Assembly: GCA_018398815.1 (NCBI GenBank)
Contig: CM031616.1
Location: 71,924,325 to 71,988,324 of the forward strand
Length of the DNA: 64,000 bases
DNA from: Conus ventricosus
Lineage: Eukaryota > Mollusca > Gastropoda > Neogastropoda > Conidae
Direction: 5' to 3'
Positions 10,206 through 19,887 of the stretch are shown here, one piece after another. The notes beneath the pieces are model-generated. The model was not told where the DNA came from and did not search any database. It was given only the letters and a program-made list of their open reading frames with translations. Position numbers and translations under genes: made by a program. Every line of letters begins with the position of its first letter. Position 1 is the stretch's first letter.

Positions 10206-13200
10206 TCATGGTGCAGGTGTGGTGATCCACACCCATTCTAAGCATGCTGTCATGGTTCATTGACCCAGTATAATGTAACATGGTGCAGGTGTGGTGATCC
10301 ACACCCATTCTAAGCATGCTGTCATGGTTCATTGACCCAGTATAATGTAACATGGTGCAGGTGTGGGGGCGGTGATCCACACCCATTCCAAGCTGCTGTC
10401 ATGGTTCATTGACCCAGTATAATAATGTAACATGGTGCAGGTGTGGGGGCGGTGATCCACACCCATTCCAAGCATGCTGTCGTGGTTCATTGACCCAGTA
10501 TAATAATGTAACATGGTGCAGGTGTGGGGGCGGTGATCCACACCCATTCCAAGCTTGCTGTCATGGTTCATTGACCCAGTATAATGTAACATGGTGCAGG
10601 TGTGGGGGCGGTGATCCACGCCCATTCCAAGCATGCTGTCATGGTTCATTGACCCAGTATAATGTAACATGGTGCAGGTGTGGTGATCCACACCCATTCT
10701 AAGCATGCTGTCATGGTTCATTGACCCAGTATAATGTAACATGGTGCAGGTGTGGGGGCGGTGATCCACACCCATTCCAAGCTGCTGTCATGGTTCATTG
10801 ACCCAGTATAATGTAACATGGTGCAGGTGTGGGGGCGGTGATCCACGCCCATTCCAAACATGCTGTCATGGTTCATTGACCCAGTATAATAATGTAACAT
10901 GGTGCAGGTGTGGGGGCGGTGATCCACACCCATTCCAAGCTTGCTGTCATGGTTCATTGACCCAGTATAATAATGTAACATGGTGCAGGTGTGGGGCGGT
11001 GATCCACACCCATTCCAAACATGCTGTCATGGTTCATTGACCCAGTATAATAATGTAACATGGTGCAGGTGTGGGGGCGGTGATCCACACCCATTCCAAG
11101 CTTGCTGTCGTGGTTCACTGACCCAGTATAATGTAACATGGTGCAGGTGTGGGGGCGGTGATCCATAACCAATTCCAAGCATGCTGTCGTGGTTCATTGA
11201 CCCAGTATAATGTAACATGGTGCAGGTGTGGGGGCGGTGATCCACACCCATTCCAAGCATGCAGTCGTGGTTCATTGACCCAGTATAATAATGTAACATG
11301 GTGCAGGTGTGGGGGCGGTGATCCACACCCATTCCAAGCTTGCTGTCGTGGTTCACTGACCCAGTGTAATGTAACATGGTGCAGCACGGCTGTTCAGAGG
11401 AAGCCACTTAGTTCTGAGAGGCAGGGGAGTTTACAGCTCTCCCACAGCTGCAGAGGCCAAGCCGTGAATGCAGGTCAAGGAAAGGGGTGTTTTCTGCAGG
11501 CTGCTCCCCACCAGCCAGCTAACCGCGCTGTATTCGGCCAACTGAATGTCATCTGTGTACAGCCGGTCTGGCAGCAATGTGTTCGGCATTGATGAGCGGC
11601 CATTACAAATGGGGCTCTTAGTTTGATAATCAGTGGTTGTCATGAAAAATGTAATATATCTGTAATTCTTTTAATACCAAACTCGACTAGGTTTATTTTC
11701 CTGTAGATAATGTAGATACGGCATGAAAGCTTGTACACAAGAGGTCAGGCGATATTCAAACAATGACAACACACACACACAATTGTGAAAGAATGACGTC
11801 ATCACTTTCTGGGAACTTAATTTTCCCTAGTTAATTAGTACACAAGTTTGATACATGCCTCTGCTTGGACTACAACAACAAAAATGTTGGCTCAGAAATG
11901 TGTAAGGCTTGTTTGTTCGGCCCTATAACTGTCTCGAATGGGACAGAAAAATAAAGCTGTGGCAGGTGTGGGGGCGGTGATCCACGCCCATTGCAAGCAT
12001 GCTGTCGTGGTTCATTGATCCAGTATAATGTAACATGGTGCAGGTGTGGGGGCGGTGATCCACACCCATTCCAAGCATGCTGTCGTGGTTTATTGACCCA
12101 GTATAATAATGTAACATGGTGCAGGTGTGGGGGCGGTGATCCACGCCCATTCCAAGCATGCTGTCGTGGTTCACTGACCCAGTATAATGTAACATGGTGC
12201 AGGTGTGGGGGCGGTGATCCACACCCATTCCAAGCATGCTGTCGTGGTTCACTGACCCAGTATAATGTAACATGGTGCAGGTGTGGGGGCAGTGATCCAC
12301 GCCCATTCCAAGCATGCTGTCGTGGTTCATTGACCCAGTATAATGTAACATGGTGCAGGTGTGGGGGCGGTGATCCACACCCATTCCAAGCTGCTGTCAT
12401 GGTTCATTGACCCAGTATAATGTAACATCGTGCAGGTGTGGGGGCGGTGATCCACACCCATTCCAAGCATGCTGTCATGGTTCATTGACCCAGTATAATA
12501 ATGTAACATGGTGCAGGTGTGGGGGCGGTGATCCACCCCATTCCAAACATGCTGTCATGGTTCATTGACCCAGTATAATAATGTAACATGGTGCAGGTGT
12601 GGGGGCGGTGATCCATGCCCATTCCAAGCTTGCTGTCGTGGTTCACTGACCCAGTATAATAATGTAACATGGTGCAGGTGTGGGGGCGGTGATCCACGCC
12701 CATTCCAAGCATGCTGTCGTGGTTCATTGACCCAGTATAATGTAACATGGTGCAGGTGTGGGGGCGGTGATCCACACCCATTCCAAGCATGCTGTCGTGG
12801 TTCATTGACCCAGTATAATGTAACATGGTGCAGGTGTGGGGGCGGTGATCCACACCCATTCCAAGCTTGCTGTCGTGGTTCACTGACCCAGTATAATGTA
12901 ACATGGTGCAGGTGTGGGGGCGGTGATCCACGCCCATTGCAAGCATGCTGTCGTGGTTCATTGACCCAGTATAATGTAACATGGTGCAGGTGTGGGGGCA
13001 GTGATCCACACCCATTCCAAGCATGTCGTGGTTCATTGACCCAGTATAAATGTAACATGGTGCAGGTGTGGGGGCAGTGATCCACACCCATTCCAAGCAT
13101 GTCGTGGTTCATTGACCCAGTATAATGTAACATGGTGCAGGTGTGGGGGCGGTGATCCACACCCATTCCAAGCTGCTGTCATGGTTCATTGACCCAGTAT

Positions 13201-14233
13201 AATGTAACATGGTGCAGGTGTGGGGCGGTGATCCACGCCCATTCCAAGCATGCTGTCATGGTTCATTGACCCAGTATAATAATGTAACATGGTGCAGGTG
13301 TGGGGGCGGTGATCCACGCCCATTCCAAGCTTGCTGTCGTGGTTCACTGACCCAGTATAATAATGTAACATGGTGCAGGTGTGGGGGCGGTGATCCACGC
13401 CCATTCCAAGCATGCTGTCGTGGTTCATTGACCCAATATAATGTAACATGGTGCAGGTGTGCGGGCGGTGATCCACGCCCATTCCAAGCATGCTGTCGTG
13501 GTTCATTGACCCAGTATAATGTAACATGGTGCAGGTGTGGGCGGGTGATCCACGCCCATTCCAAGCATGCTGTCGTGGTTCATTGACCCAGTATAATGTA
13601 ACATGGTGCAGGTGTAGGGGCGGTGATCCACGCCCATTCCAAACATGCTGTCATGGTTCATTGACCCAGTATAATAATGTAACATGGTGCAGGTGTGGGG
13701 GCGGTGATCCACGCCCATTCCAAGCTTGCTGTCGTGGTTCACTGACCCAGTATAATAATGTAACATGGTGCAGGTGTGGGGGCGGTGATCCACGCCCATT
13801 CCAAGCATGCTGTCGTGGTTCATTGACCCAATATAATGTAACATGGTGCAGGTGTGCGGGCGGTGATCCACGCCCATTCCAAGCATGCTGTCGTGGTTCA
13901 TTGACCCAGTATAATGTAACATGGTGCAGGTGTGGGGCGGTGATCCACGCCCATTCCAAGCATGCTGTCGTGGTTCATTGACCCAGTATAATGTAACATG
14001 GTGCAGGTGTAGGGGCGGTGATCCACACCCATTCCAAGCTGCTGTCATGGTTCATTGACCCAGTATAATGTAACATGGTGCAGGTGTGGGGGTGGTGATC
14101 CACGCCCATTCCAAGCATGCTGTCATGGTTCATTGACCCAGTATAATGTAACATGGTGCAGGTGTGGTGATCCACACCCATTCCAAGCATGCTGCCATGG
14201 TTCATTGACCCAGTATAATGTAACATGGTGCAG
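10206..14233 (+). repeat. APIP-exon-derived satellite, about 78-bp unit, about 45 copies
   Basis: Each unit has about 33 bp of intron-like sequence (TTCATTGACCCAGTATAATG, then TAACATGGTGCAG) followed by about 45 bp identical or nearly so to the start of the next APIP exon (GTGTGGGGGCGGTGATCCAC, then ACCCATTCCAAGCATGCTGT, then CATGG). Common unit lengths are 72, 78 and 81 bp, mostly multiples of three, which keeps several frames open on both strands. The array runs directly into the true exon at 14234 and is interrupted by a 577-bp element at 11385-11961. Long reading frames across it (for example YNVTWCRCGGGDPHPFQACC on the + strand) are repeat translations, not genes. Confidence 0.93.
11385..11961 (+). 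mobile_element. Non-autonomous DNA element (MITE-like), copy 1
   Basis: A 577-bp insertion inside one satellite unit. Its ends are CACGGCTGTT... and ...AATAAAGCTGTG, giving a short imperfect inverted repeat beginning CAC(G/A)GCT. It is flanked by GCAG on both sides (11381-11384 and 11962-11965), while uninterrupted units read ATGGTGCAGGTGTGG, so a 4-bp target duplication is directly visible. No ORF of interest. A second, diverged copy lies at 50879-51456. The superfamily is not assigned. Confidence 0.8.
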
Positions 14234-14354
14234 GTGCGGGGGCGGTGATCCACACCCATTCCAAGCATGCTGTCATGGCGACACTGCTGTACCCAGGCAC
14301 GGAGGTTCCGCATCACCCACCAGGAGATGATCAAGGGCATCAAGAAAGGCCAAG
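14234..14354 (+). CDS. APIP: APIP exon b (zinc-binding HTH region)
   Basis: Encodes GAGAVIHTHSKHAVMATLLY, then PGTE and FRITHQEMIKGIKKGQ. The H-x-H of VIHTHS supplies two zinc ligands of the aldolase-II-like fold, and the Glu in HQEM matches the catalytic Glu of human APIP (known from the family). Acceptor ...GGTGCAG|GTGCGG; donor CAAG|GTCAGT. An extra G at about 14304-14306 shifts the frame between PGTE and FRIT; without it the exon is 120 nt and in phase with both neighbours. The upstream satellite is built from the first 45 bp of this exon and the preceding intron end, making this the only complete copy. Confidence 0.94.
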
Positions 14355-14544
14355 GTCAGTGATTCTGGTCAGGCAGGGCATATTTTTTCCCTACAAAGTT
14401 TGGTACATGAAAGTGTTTCCTTTGTTTGACCAGCTTGATGAGGCCTGCCCTGGTTTCCAGTTGATTACCTCTACATGCTAAAATGGTTTTAAAATGAATT
14501 TACATGCAAAAACAGAAACATGGTTTCCAACTTGTTACACTATA
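14355..14544. repeat. Degenerate AT-rich minisatellite, left part
   Basis: Repeats of the type ACATGCAAAAACAGAAACATGG TTT-like units, which continue on the far side of the Tigger insertion (18767-19640). The transposon is therefore nested in this minisatellite. Confidence 0.7.
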
Positions 14545-14673
14545 CAGTGAACTCCGGATGTAGTGAAGTCCCTGGGGACCAAAAATTCCTATTACTACAT
14601 CCGGATTATCACTATATACATCGCTACTCCGGTTGTAATGATGTTTTTCGAGGTCTTATCACTACGTCCGGCA

Positions 14674-14728
14674 CATGTGGCCCTTTGCGGTCGGCTGGGC
14701 TATAAGCAACATTATCTTATCTTATCTT
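14674..14728 (+). repeat. SINE-tail module inside the Tigger
   Basis: GGCCCTTTGCGGTCGGCTGG, then GCTATAAGCAACATTATC and an (ATCTT)n tail. On either side are similar sequences ending CT ACRTCCGGCACAT, so it sits between two subterminal repeats of the transposon. Confidence 0.7.
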
Positions 14729-14974
14729 GTAATATTTTTCAAGGTTTTATCGCTACATCCGGCACATTGGGTAAATCCACAAGGCAGTAATAAGGAGATT
14801 TTGGAAACTAGATTCATTTCGTTTTTGTGACGTTTTTTGCTGTCTTTGTCAGGCTTGCGAGTGTTCTTCTTCTGTGACGCCGACTAACAATACGATCACG
14901 TAGCAAAATCGTGATAAAAGGAGACATGAAAGAAACGGCATCTTATTGATTAATTCCAGTCAATGTGTCTGAGC

Positions 14975-15676
14975 TTAACGAACGCTGACAACGCGCTCAA
15001 AGTGGCCGCATAGGTTTCTCAAATAAATGTTTTCCTGGCTGAACTGAATTGAAGGAATCGAGAAGAGAGGCAGGTGCTGGATCCATTCCCTCCTGGCCTC
15101 ATTCACAGATGTGTACACGACAATACTTGTCTGGAGAAGTGTTGCTGCAGCATAAATCTCTGCATCAGTTCCCCAAGTGCGCAACGGAAGGGTATGCTCC
15201 AGAATGTAATCGCCAATGTCTCTTCCTACGTACCCTTCAAAGATGCTTTGATTTTGAAACATAATGTCAACAATTTTCGCCCTGAATTGCTCGTGATAGT
15301 TTTGTGTGCCTAAAACTTCTAAGCTGAGGGCTCTATATAAGCAATTTCCATCGCCAATGACAGTGTTTACTTGAAACGGTTCACCCAATGTCCCATTTGC
15401 TTGACGTTCAGGCAACGGCAAAGGATCAGGCAAGCCCAGTTGCCTGGCTTGTTCTCTACGCCAGCACGATCCAGTTGGGGTAAAACTTAGCCGACGTCCT
15501 GGTTCGTAGCCTTGAATTTTTAAGTCCCAACTTGTATCATTATTATTATCATTCCGGCAATAAACATTCACTGGCGTAGGGTTTTGGAGATCTGACATAA
15601 AATTCAAACTGTCCCCTGGCTTTTGTGGCCTCATCTCTGCCTTTTCTGATTTCCTTTCCAATTCGATCCCTCCCAC
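14975..15676 (-). CDS. OTU-domain cysteine protease (transposon-encoded)
   Basis: An ovarian-tumour (OTU) family domain, normally a ubiquitin- or Ubl-cleaving cysteine protease. Visible motifs are the catalytic VIGDGNCLYRALS (Asp and Cys), a helix region around EQFRAKIVDIM, YVGRDIGDYI, WGTDAEIYAAATLLQTSIVV, and the C-terminal IYLRNLCGHFERVV with the expected catalytic His. The domain fills the C-terminal ~140 residues; the N-terminal part is poorly conserved. The displayed start is an arbitrary GTG: the frame is open upstream into the 21-bp repeat, where it reads as SGQTGQG-type heptads before a unit of odd length shifts it. It could be a separate gene or the C-terminal part of the transposase polypeptide (see findings). 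Confidence 0.85.
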   Translation of the reverse strand: MGGIELERKSEKAEMRPQKPGDSLNFMSDLQNPTPVNVYCRNDNNNDTSWDLKIQGYEPGRRLSFTPTGSCWRREQARQLGLPDPLPLPERQANGTLGEPFQVNTVIGDGNCLYRALSLEVLGTQNYHEQFRAKIVDIMFQNQSIFEGYVGRDIGDYILEHTLPLRTWGTDAEIYAAATLLQTSIVVYTSVNEARREWIQHLPLFSIPSIQFSQENIYLRNLCGHFERVVSVR

Positions 15677-15689
15677 GTGTGACCATCTC

Positions 15690-16180
15690 TGACCCGATCC
15701 CTGTCCTCTCTGACTAGATCCCTGTCCTGTCTGACCAGATCCCTGTCCTGTCTGACTAGATCCCTGCCCTGTCTGGCAGATCCCTGCCCTGTCTGACCAG
15801 ATCCCTGCCCTGTCTGACCAGATCCCTGCCCTGTCTGACCAGATCCCTGCCCTGTCTGACCAGATCCCTGCCCTGTCTGACCAGATCCCTGCCCTGTCTG
15901 ACTAGATCCCTGTCCTGTCTGACCAGATCCCTGTCCTGTCTGACCAGATCCCTGTCCTGTCTGACCAGATCCCTGTCCTGTCTGACCAGATCCCTGTCCT
16001 CTCTGACCAGATCCCTGTCCTCTCTGACCAGATCCCTGTCCTGTCTGACCAGATCCCTGTCCTGTCTGACCAGATCCCCGTCCTCTCTGACCAGATCCCC
16101 GTCCTGTCTGACCAGATCCCTGTCCTGTCTGACCAAATCCCTGTCCTGTCTGACTAGATCCCTGTCCTCTCTCTTGCCCA
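15690..16180 (-). repeat. Coding-type minisatellite, 21-bp unit, about 23 copies
   Basis: Tandem CCAGATCCCTGTCCTGTCTGA-type units (21 bp) between the transposase and OTU regions. On the minus strand one frame reads (DLVRQDR)n and another (SGQTGQG)n. A unit near 15777 is one base shorter and changes the phase. The 3:7 periodicity preserves frame, which fits an expanded protein linker. Confidence 0.9.
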
Positions 16181-16189
16181 ATCCCTGAA

Positions 16190-18528
16190 CTTTCTAACCA
16201 GATTCCTGAATCTGACCTGATCTCTCTGATTTCATATCTGACCCTATTTCTACCCCTGTCGTCCTGTCTTCTTCCCAGTCATTTTTTCTGAATGAACACC
16301 TCGTTTGTTTCTCTTGGCTAGAAAAGAAATCTGTAACTTTCGTTTGAACTCCGAAGTTTCTCAGCATAAAGTTCTGCAGAAGGACTTTAAATCTGTCAAA
16401 GCTTTCTCTGACATCCACATCATGCTCTCCTCGCATCAAATACAAATCAAGTTTCCATACAGCAGACATTGCCTCGAACGTTGATACGGCTAAGGATGGG
16501 CCTCCACAATCATCCAAGTCTGAGTCAGGTTCTTCGTCTGGAGTTGATATACTCCCAGTTTCTGAAGACGGTGGGGCACATGAAGCGACGTCATCGTCAC
16601 ATGAGCAGTAGTCCTCCAGACAGACACCAAAGTCCTTGTAAAGCCTCGAAAGTATTGGCTCGATGGATGATGTCAGCAGCCGGGACTCCTTGCATTCCCT
16701 GAGTTGGCCGAGTCGTCAGCATCCTTGGGCAAAACAAATCCTGCGTGACGAAAACTGTTTCTAATGGTGGATGCAGTGACTTGATCCCATGACGCTTTCA
16801 GATTCTGCAAGGCATCCAACAGGTTGATCTGGAAGTCACTCTCCGAAGACTCTGCATGCCCAATCAGCCTGGTCAGCAAGCAAGTTCTGGTGAACAAAAT
16901 TGTTGCAAAAGAAATCAGTTCATGTTGATTTACCACATGAAACATGCACAAACGGCTTAACTACCCACCCTGCCACAGTATACTAACACCGAGCTAAGCA
17001 GCCCTAACACTATTCAAGGCTTCAAGGCAAGGGATCGAACCCCGACTTCTCAGTCTCAGGGCATATGTCTTTACCTCAAAGCCCCTGAGACTAGTAAAAA
17101 GATATCATCTGTAATGAGCCCATTATACATGTAAGTATCAAAGACTAGAGACTGCCTTCTCCTCCCCTTTCTTTTCCTCCTCCTGTGTGAAGCCTAACAG
17201 GGATAATTTGGGTTCCGATTTGCAGTCTACGAATGAAGAGAAACATTTTGCTGCCAAATGAAGAGAGAGAGGCATTTTTAGCCAGTAAAGCTGCAACACA
17301 AATAAAGCGAGTTTATCATGTTGGCATGTCGGGGAACTAACAGAAAGTGCCTCTCCTGCTCCTGCTGCTACGTAAACCTTTGAACCCGATAACGAATGAT
17401 AAAAAAAGCATACAGTACACACTTGACCACTCGTCCCAACCATTCACAGTATATTATAAATTAATGTATGTGTGTGTGTGTGTGTGTGTATCGGTGTGTG
17501 TGTGTGCGTGAGAGAGAGAAAGAATGGTTTTAGAATGTAATCGTACAGGAACTATTAAATGGCCTACCTGTAAAAGAACTTCAAATTCTTGATTATTTTT
17601 GTGTCCAGAGGTTGCAGTTTAGACGTGGCATTCGATGGAAGAAACAGCAGCTTGGTTGCTCTTAGGCCATCCACTTTAACGTGAGCTGTGCAATTGTCCA
17701 GTACCAGAAGCACCTTTCTGTTCATATTGTCCATGGAACGGTCAAAGTCTCTCAGCCATTTCTCAAATATATCCATGGTCATCCATGCTTTAGGGCTTGC
17801 TTCATAAGTCACAGGCAAGTTCTTTATCCCTTTAAAGCAGCGTGGGCTACGGAATTTCCGAATGACCAGCAGACGACGTTTTTCAGTTCCTGTCATATTG
17901 CAACACACCGCTACTGTGAGTCGGTCTTTAGATACTTTTCCGCCATGGCATTTTTCTGCTCTGAATGCAAGCGTGCGGTCTGGCAGCATGCGCCAAAACA
18001 GTCCACTTTCATCCATGTTGAAAATGTCATTTTCATCATACTCGTTTAGTGTAGGTAAAAGGACATCACTGACCCAACAATCTGTAGCACACTCATCAAC
18101 ACTGCTTCTCTCGCCGCTTATTTTTCTGAATGTAATGTCGTGTCGAGCAGTGAAGCGCCGAACCCAACCTTCAGAACATGTCCAGTCACACAAGCCCATA
18201 TCCTTAGCGAACTCCTCCGCTTTCAATCTCAACACAGGGCCAGAGACAGGCATGTTGTTGGCCCTTGCCTTTTTAAACCAACTCAACAGCGCACTGTCTA
18301 CTTTCGGCTCGTGTGCGAGTCTTTCACGCTTCCTCTTAGCATTAACCTCGCCGCCATAGAATTTTTCTTTCAACTTTTCACTATTTTTCACAATGGAGCC
18401 GACTGTTGCCTGAGAAACATTGTACTGAGAAGCGACATCCACCTGTTTCTGTTTTTTTTGTTTTTTGTTTCAATGTCTTTCAATAAATCGAATTTGCGTT
18501 TTAAAGAAAGCACATTGCGTTTCGCCAT
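16190..18528 (-). CDS. Tigger/pogo transposase, two exons, frameshifted
   Basis: A cut-and-paste transposase. The N-terminal HTH starts at the ATG at 18528 (MAKRNVLSLKRKFDLL); an A-run near 18450-18460 shifts the frame, which continues as VDVASQYNVSQATVGSIV. A CENP-B-type DNA-binding region (GWVRRFTARHDITFRK) and the DDE_1 core follow, with catalytic Asp in FNMDESGLFW, LVLDNCTAH and LQPLD (DD30D). The donor is ACAG|GTAGGC (17564-17565) and the probable acceptor CACCAG|AACTTG, so exon 2 starts at 16886. Exon 2 carries the conserved ASWDQVTASTIRNSFRHAGF. A one-base shift near 16690 separates DADDS from the acidic tail (CLEDYCSCDDDV) and KVTDFFSSQ. It is closest in style to the TIGD4/TIGD6 group. 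Intron 16887-17563. Confidence 0.9.
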
Positions 18529-18766
18529 TTTGGGAGAAGGGAGATTACTCTAAAAAAAAAATCACTACAACCGGAGCCTGGCATGCCCGGGACTTGAAAA
18601 TGACGTCACTACAACAAGAGAGATTGATACATCCGGATTTTAAAATATCACTACAACCGGCTAAAATTAACAAAGAATATGAACAGTTGGGACCGGGACC
18701 CAAAACTTGCTTCAGTACAGCCGATTTATCAGTACATACGGCGTTCACTACATCCGGAGTTCACTG

Positions 18767-19650
18767 TATATGCAAAAATAGAAACTTGGGTTTCAGTTGA
18801 TTGCATATACATGCTAAAATAGAAATATGGTTTTCAAGTGATTACATGTACATGCAAAAATAGAAACTTGGGTTTTCAATTTATTAAATCACCATGCAAG
18901 GATAGAAACATGGTTTTTAAGTTGACATCGCGCTAAAATAGAAACTAGGTTTCAATTTATTACACCTACATGCAAAAACGGAAACATGACTTTAAATTGA
19001 TTTTTTGTCTGCATGCAAAAATAGAGACGTGGTTTTTAAATTTTCATACACATACCAAAACAGAAACATGGGTTTCTAATGATTGCACCATGCAAAACAG
19101 AAACTTTCGTTTTCATTTGATTACATCTACATGCAACAATAGAAACATTTTTCAGTTGACAGGAAAAAAATTGACTTTTTGCAATCCACTTTTTTTCTGT
19201 TTTTTTTTTCCAATATGAGCAGTTATTCTCATCGATTATCAGATTTTGCATATCAGTCAGTTTATTAATAGTGTAAGGAATGACTAATGCCTGCATGAGT
19301 CTAAGAGGAAAATGTGTACAAGAAGGGAGAACAATCTGGTGAATACAGAGTCCACATGATAAGAATCTAACTTTATAGAGGGATAATGAGGTCATCCACT
19401 CTGGAGAATAGAAACATGGTTTTCAGTTGATTACATCTACATGCAAAAATAGAAATGGTTTTAAATTGATTTCATCTACATGTGAAAGTAGAGATGTAAG
19501 TTTTAATTGCTCATATCTTTATTCAAAAATACAAACATGGTTTTCAATTGATTACATTTAAATGCAAAAATCAGAACATGGTTTTCAGCTTATAACAACT
19601 CCATGCAAAAATAGAAACATAGTTTTATTTGTTAACATTTTGCAGTCAGT
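18767..19650 (+). repeat. Degenerate AT-rich minisatellite, right part
   Basis: Irregular units of about 45-55 bp built on ATGCAAAAATAGAAACATGG and TTTTCAATTGATTACATCTA. A non-repeat stretch (about 19195-19410) interrupts them; it is similar to 19660-19880. Non-coding. Confidence 0.75.
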
Positions 19651-19887
19651 GTTGATTTTATGTGTTTTTAGATATGAGCAGTGACTGTCGCCAATTGGTG
19701 AAAAGATTTTGCATATTATTCACTGTATTAGTATAAGAAATGACTCGCACATGCATGAGTCTGAATAAGAAAAGATGTTGAAGGAAGAACAAGCTGAAGA
19801 CAGGATCCGCCTGAGGAACTGACCTTGAGGACAGAGGGATAATGAGATCGTCCAGAGAGGTGGCCAAGTAACGGAGTGTAGCATCTA

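Larger units (their letters stand above)
14545..18766 (-). mobile_element. Tigger/pogo (Tc1-mariner superfamily) DNA transposon
   Basis: Its terminal inverted repeats begin CAGTGAACTCCGGATGTAGT (14545) and end with ...ACATCCGGAGTTCACTG (18766). It is flanked by TA on both sides, the expected pogo/Tigger target duplication. On the minus strand it encodes a two-exon transposase, then a 21-bp coding minisatellite, then an OTU cysteine-protease domain. Subterminal copies of (C)TACATCCGG/ACTACAACCGG motifs occur at both ends. A SINE-tail module (GGGCTATAAGC...) is inserted near the left end at about 14674-14728. The element is about 4.2 kb, large for this group because of the OTU part. Confidence 0.93.

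Noticed and set aside
10206..14277. CRISPR-like array
   Set aside because: The units are contiguous tandem copies with no unique spacers, in a eukaryotic intron.
10409..14330. Dozens of 70-200 residue reading frames on both strands (Cys- or His-rich repeats)
   Set aside because: They are translations of the 78-bp satellite, whose unit length is a multiple of three; no start, splice or family evidence for real proteins.
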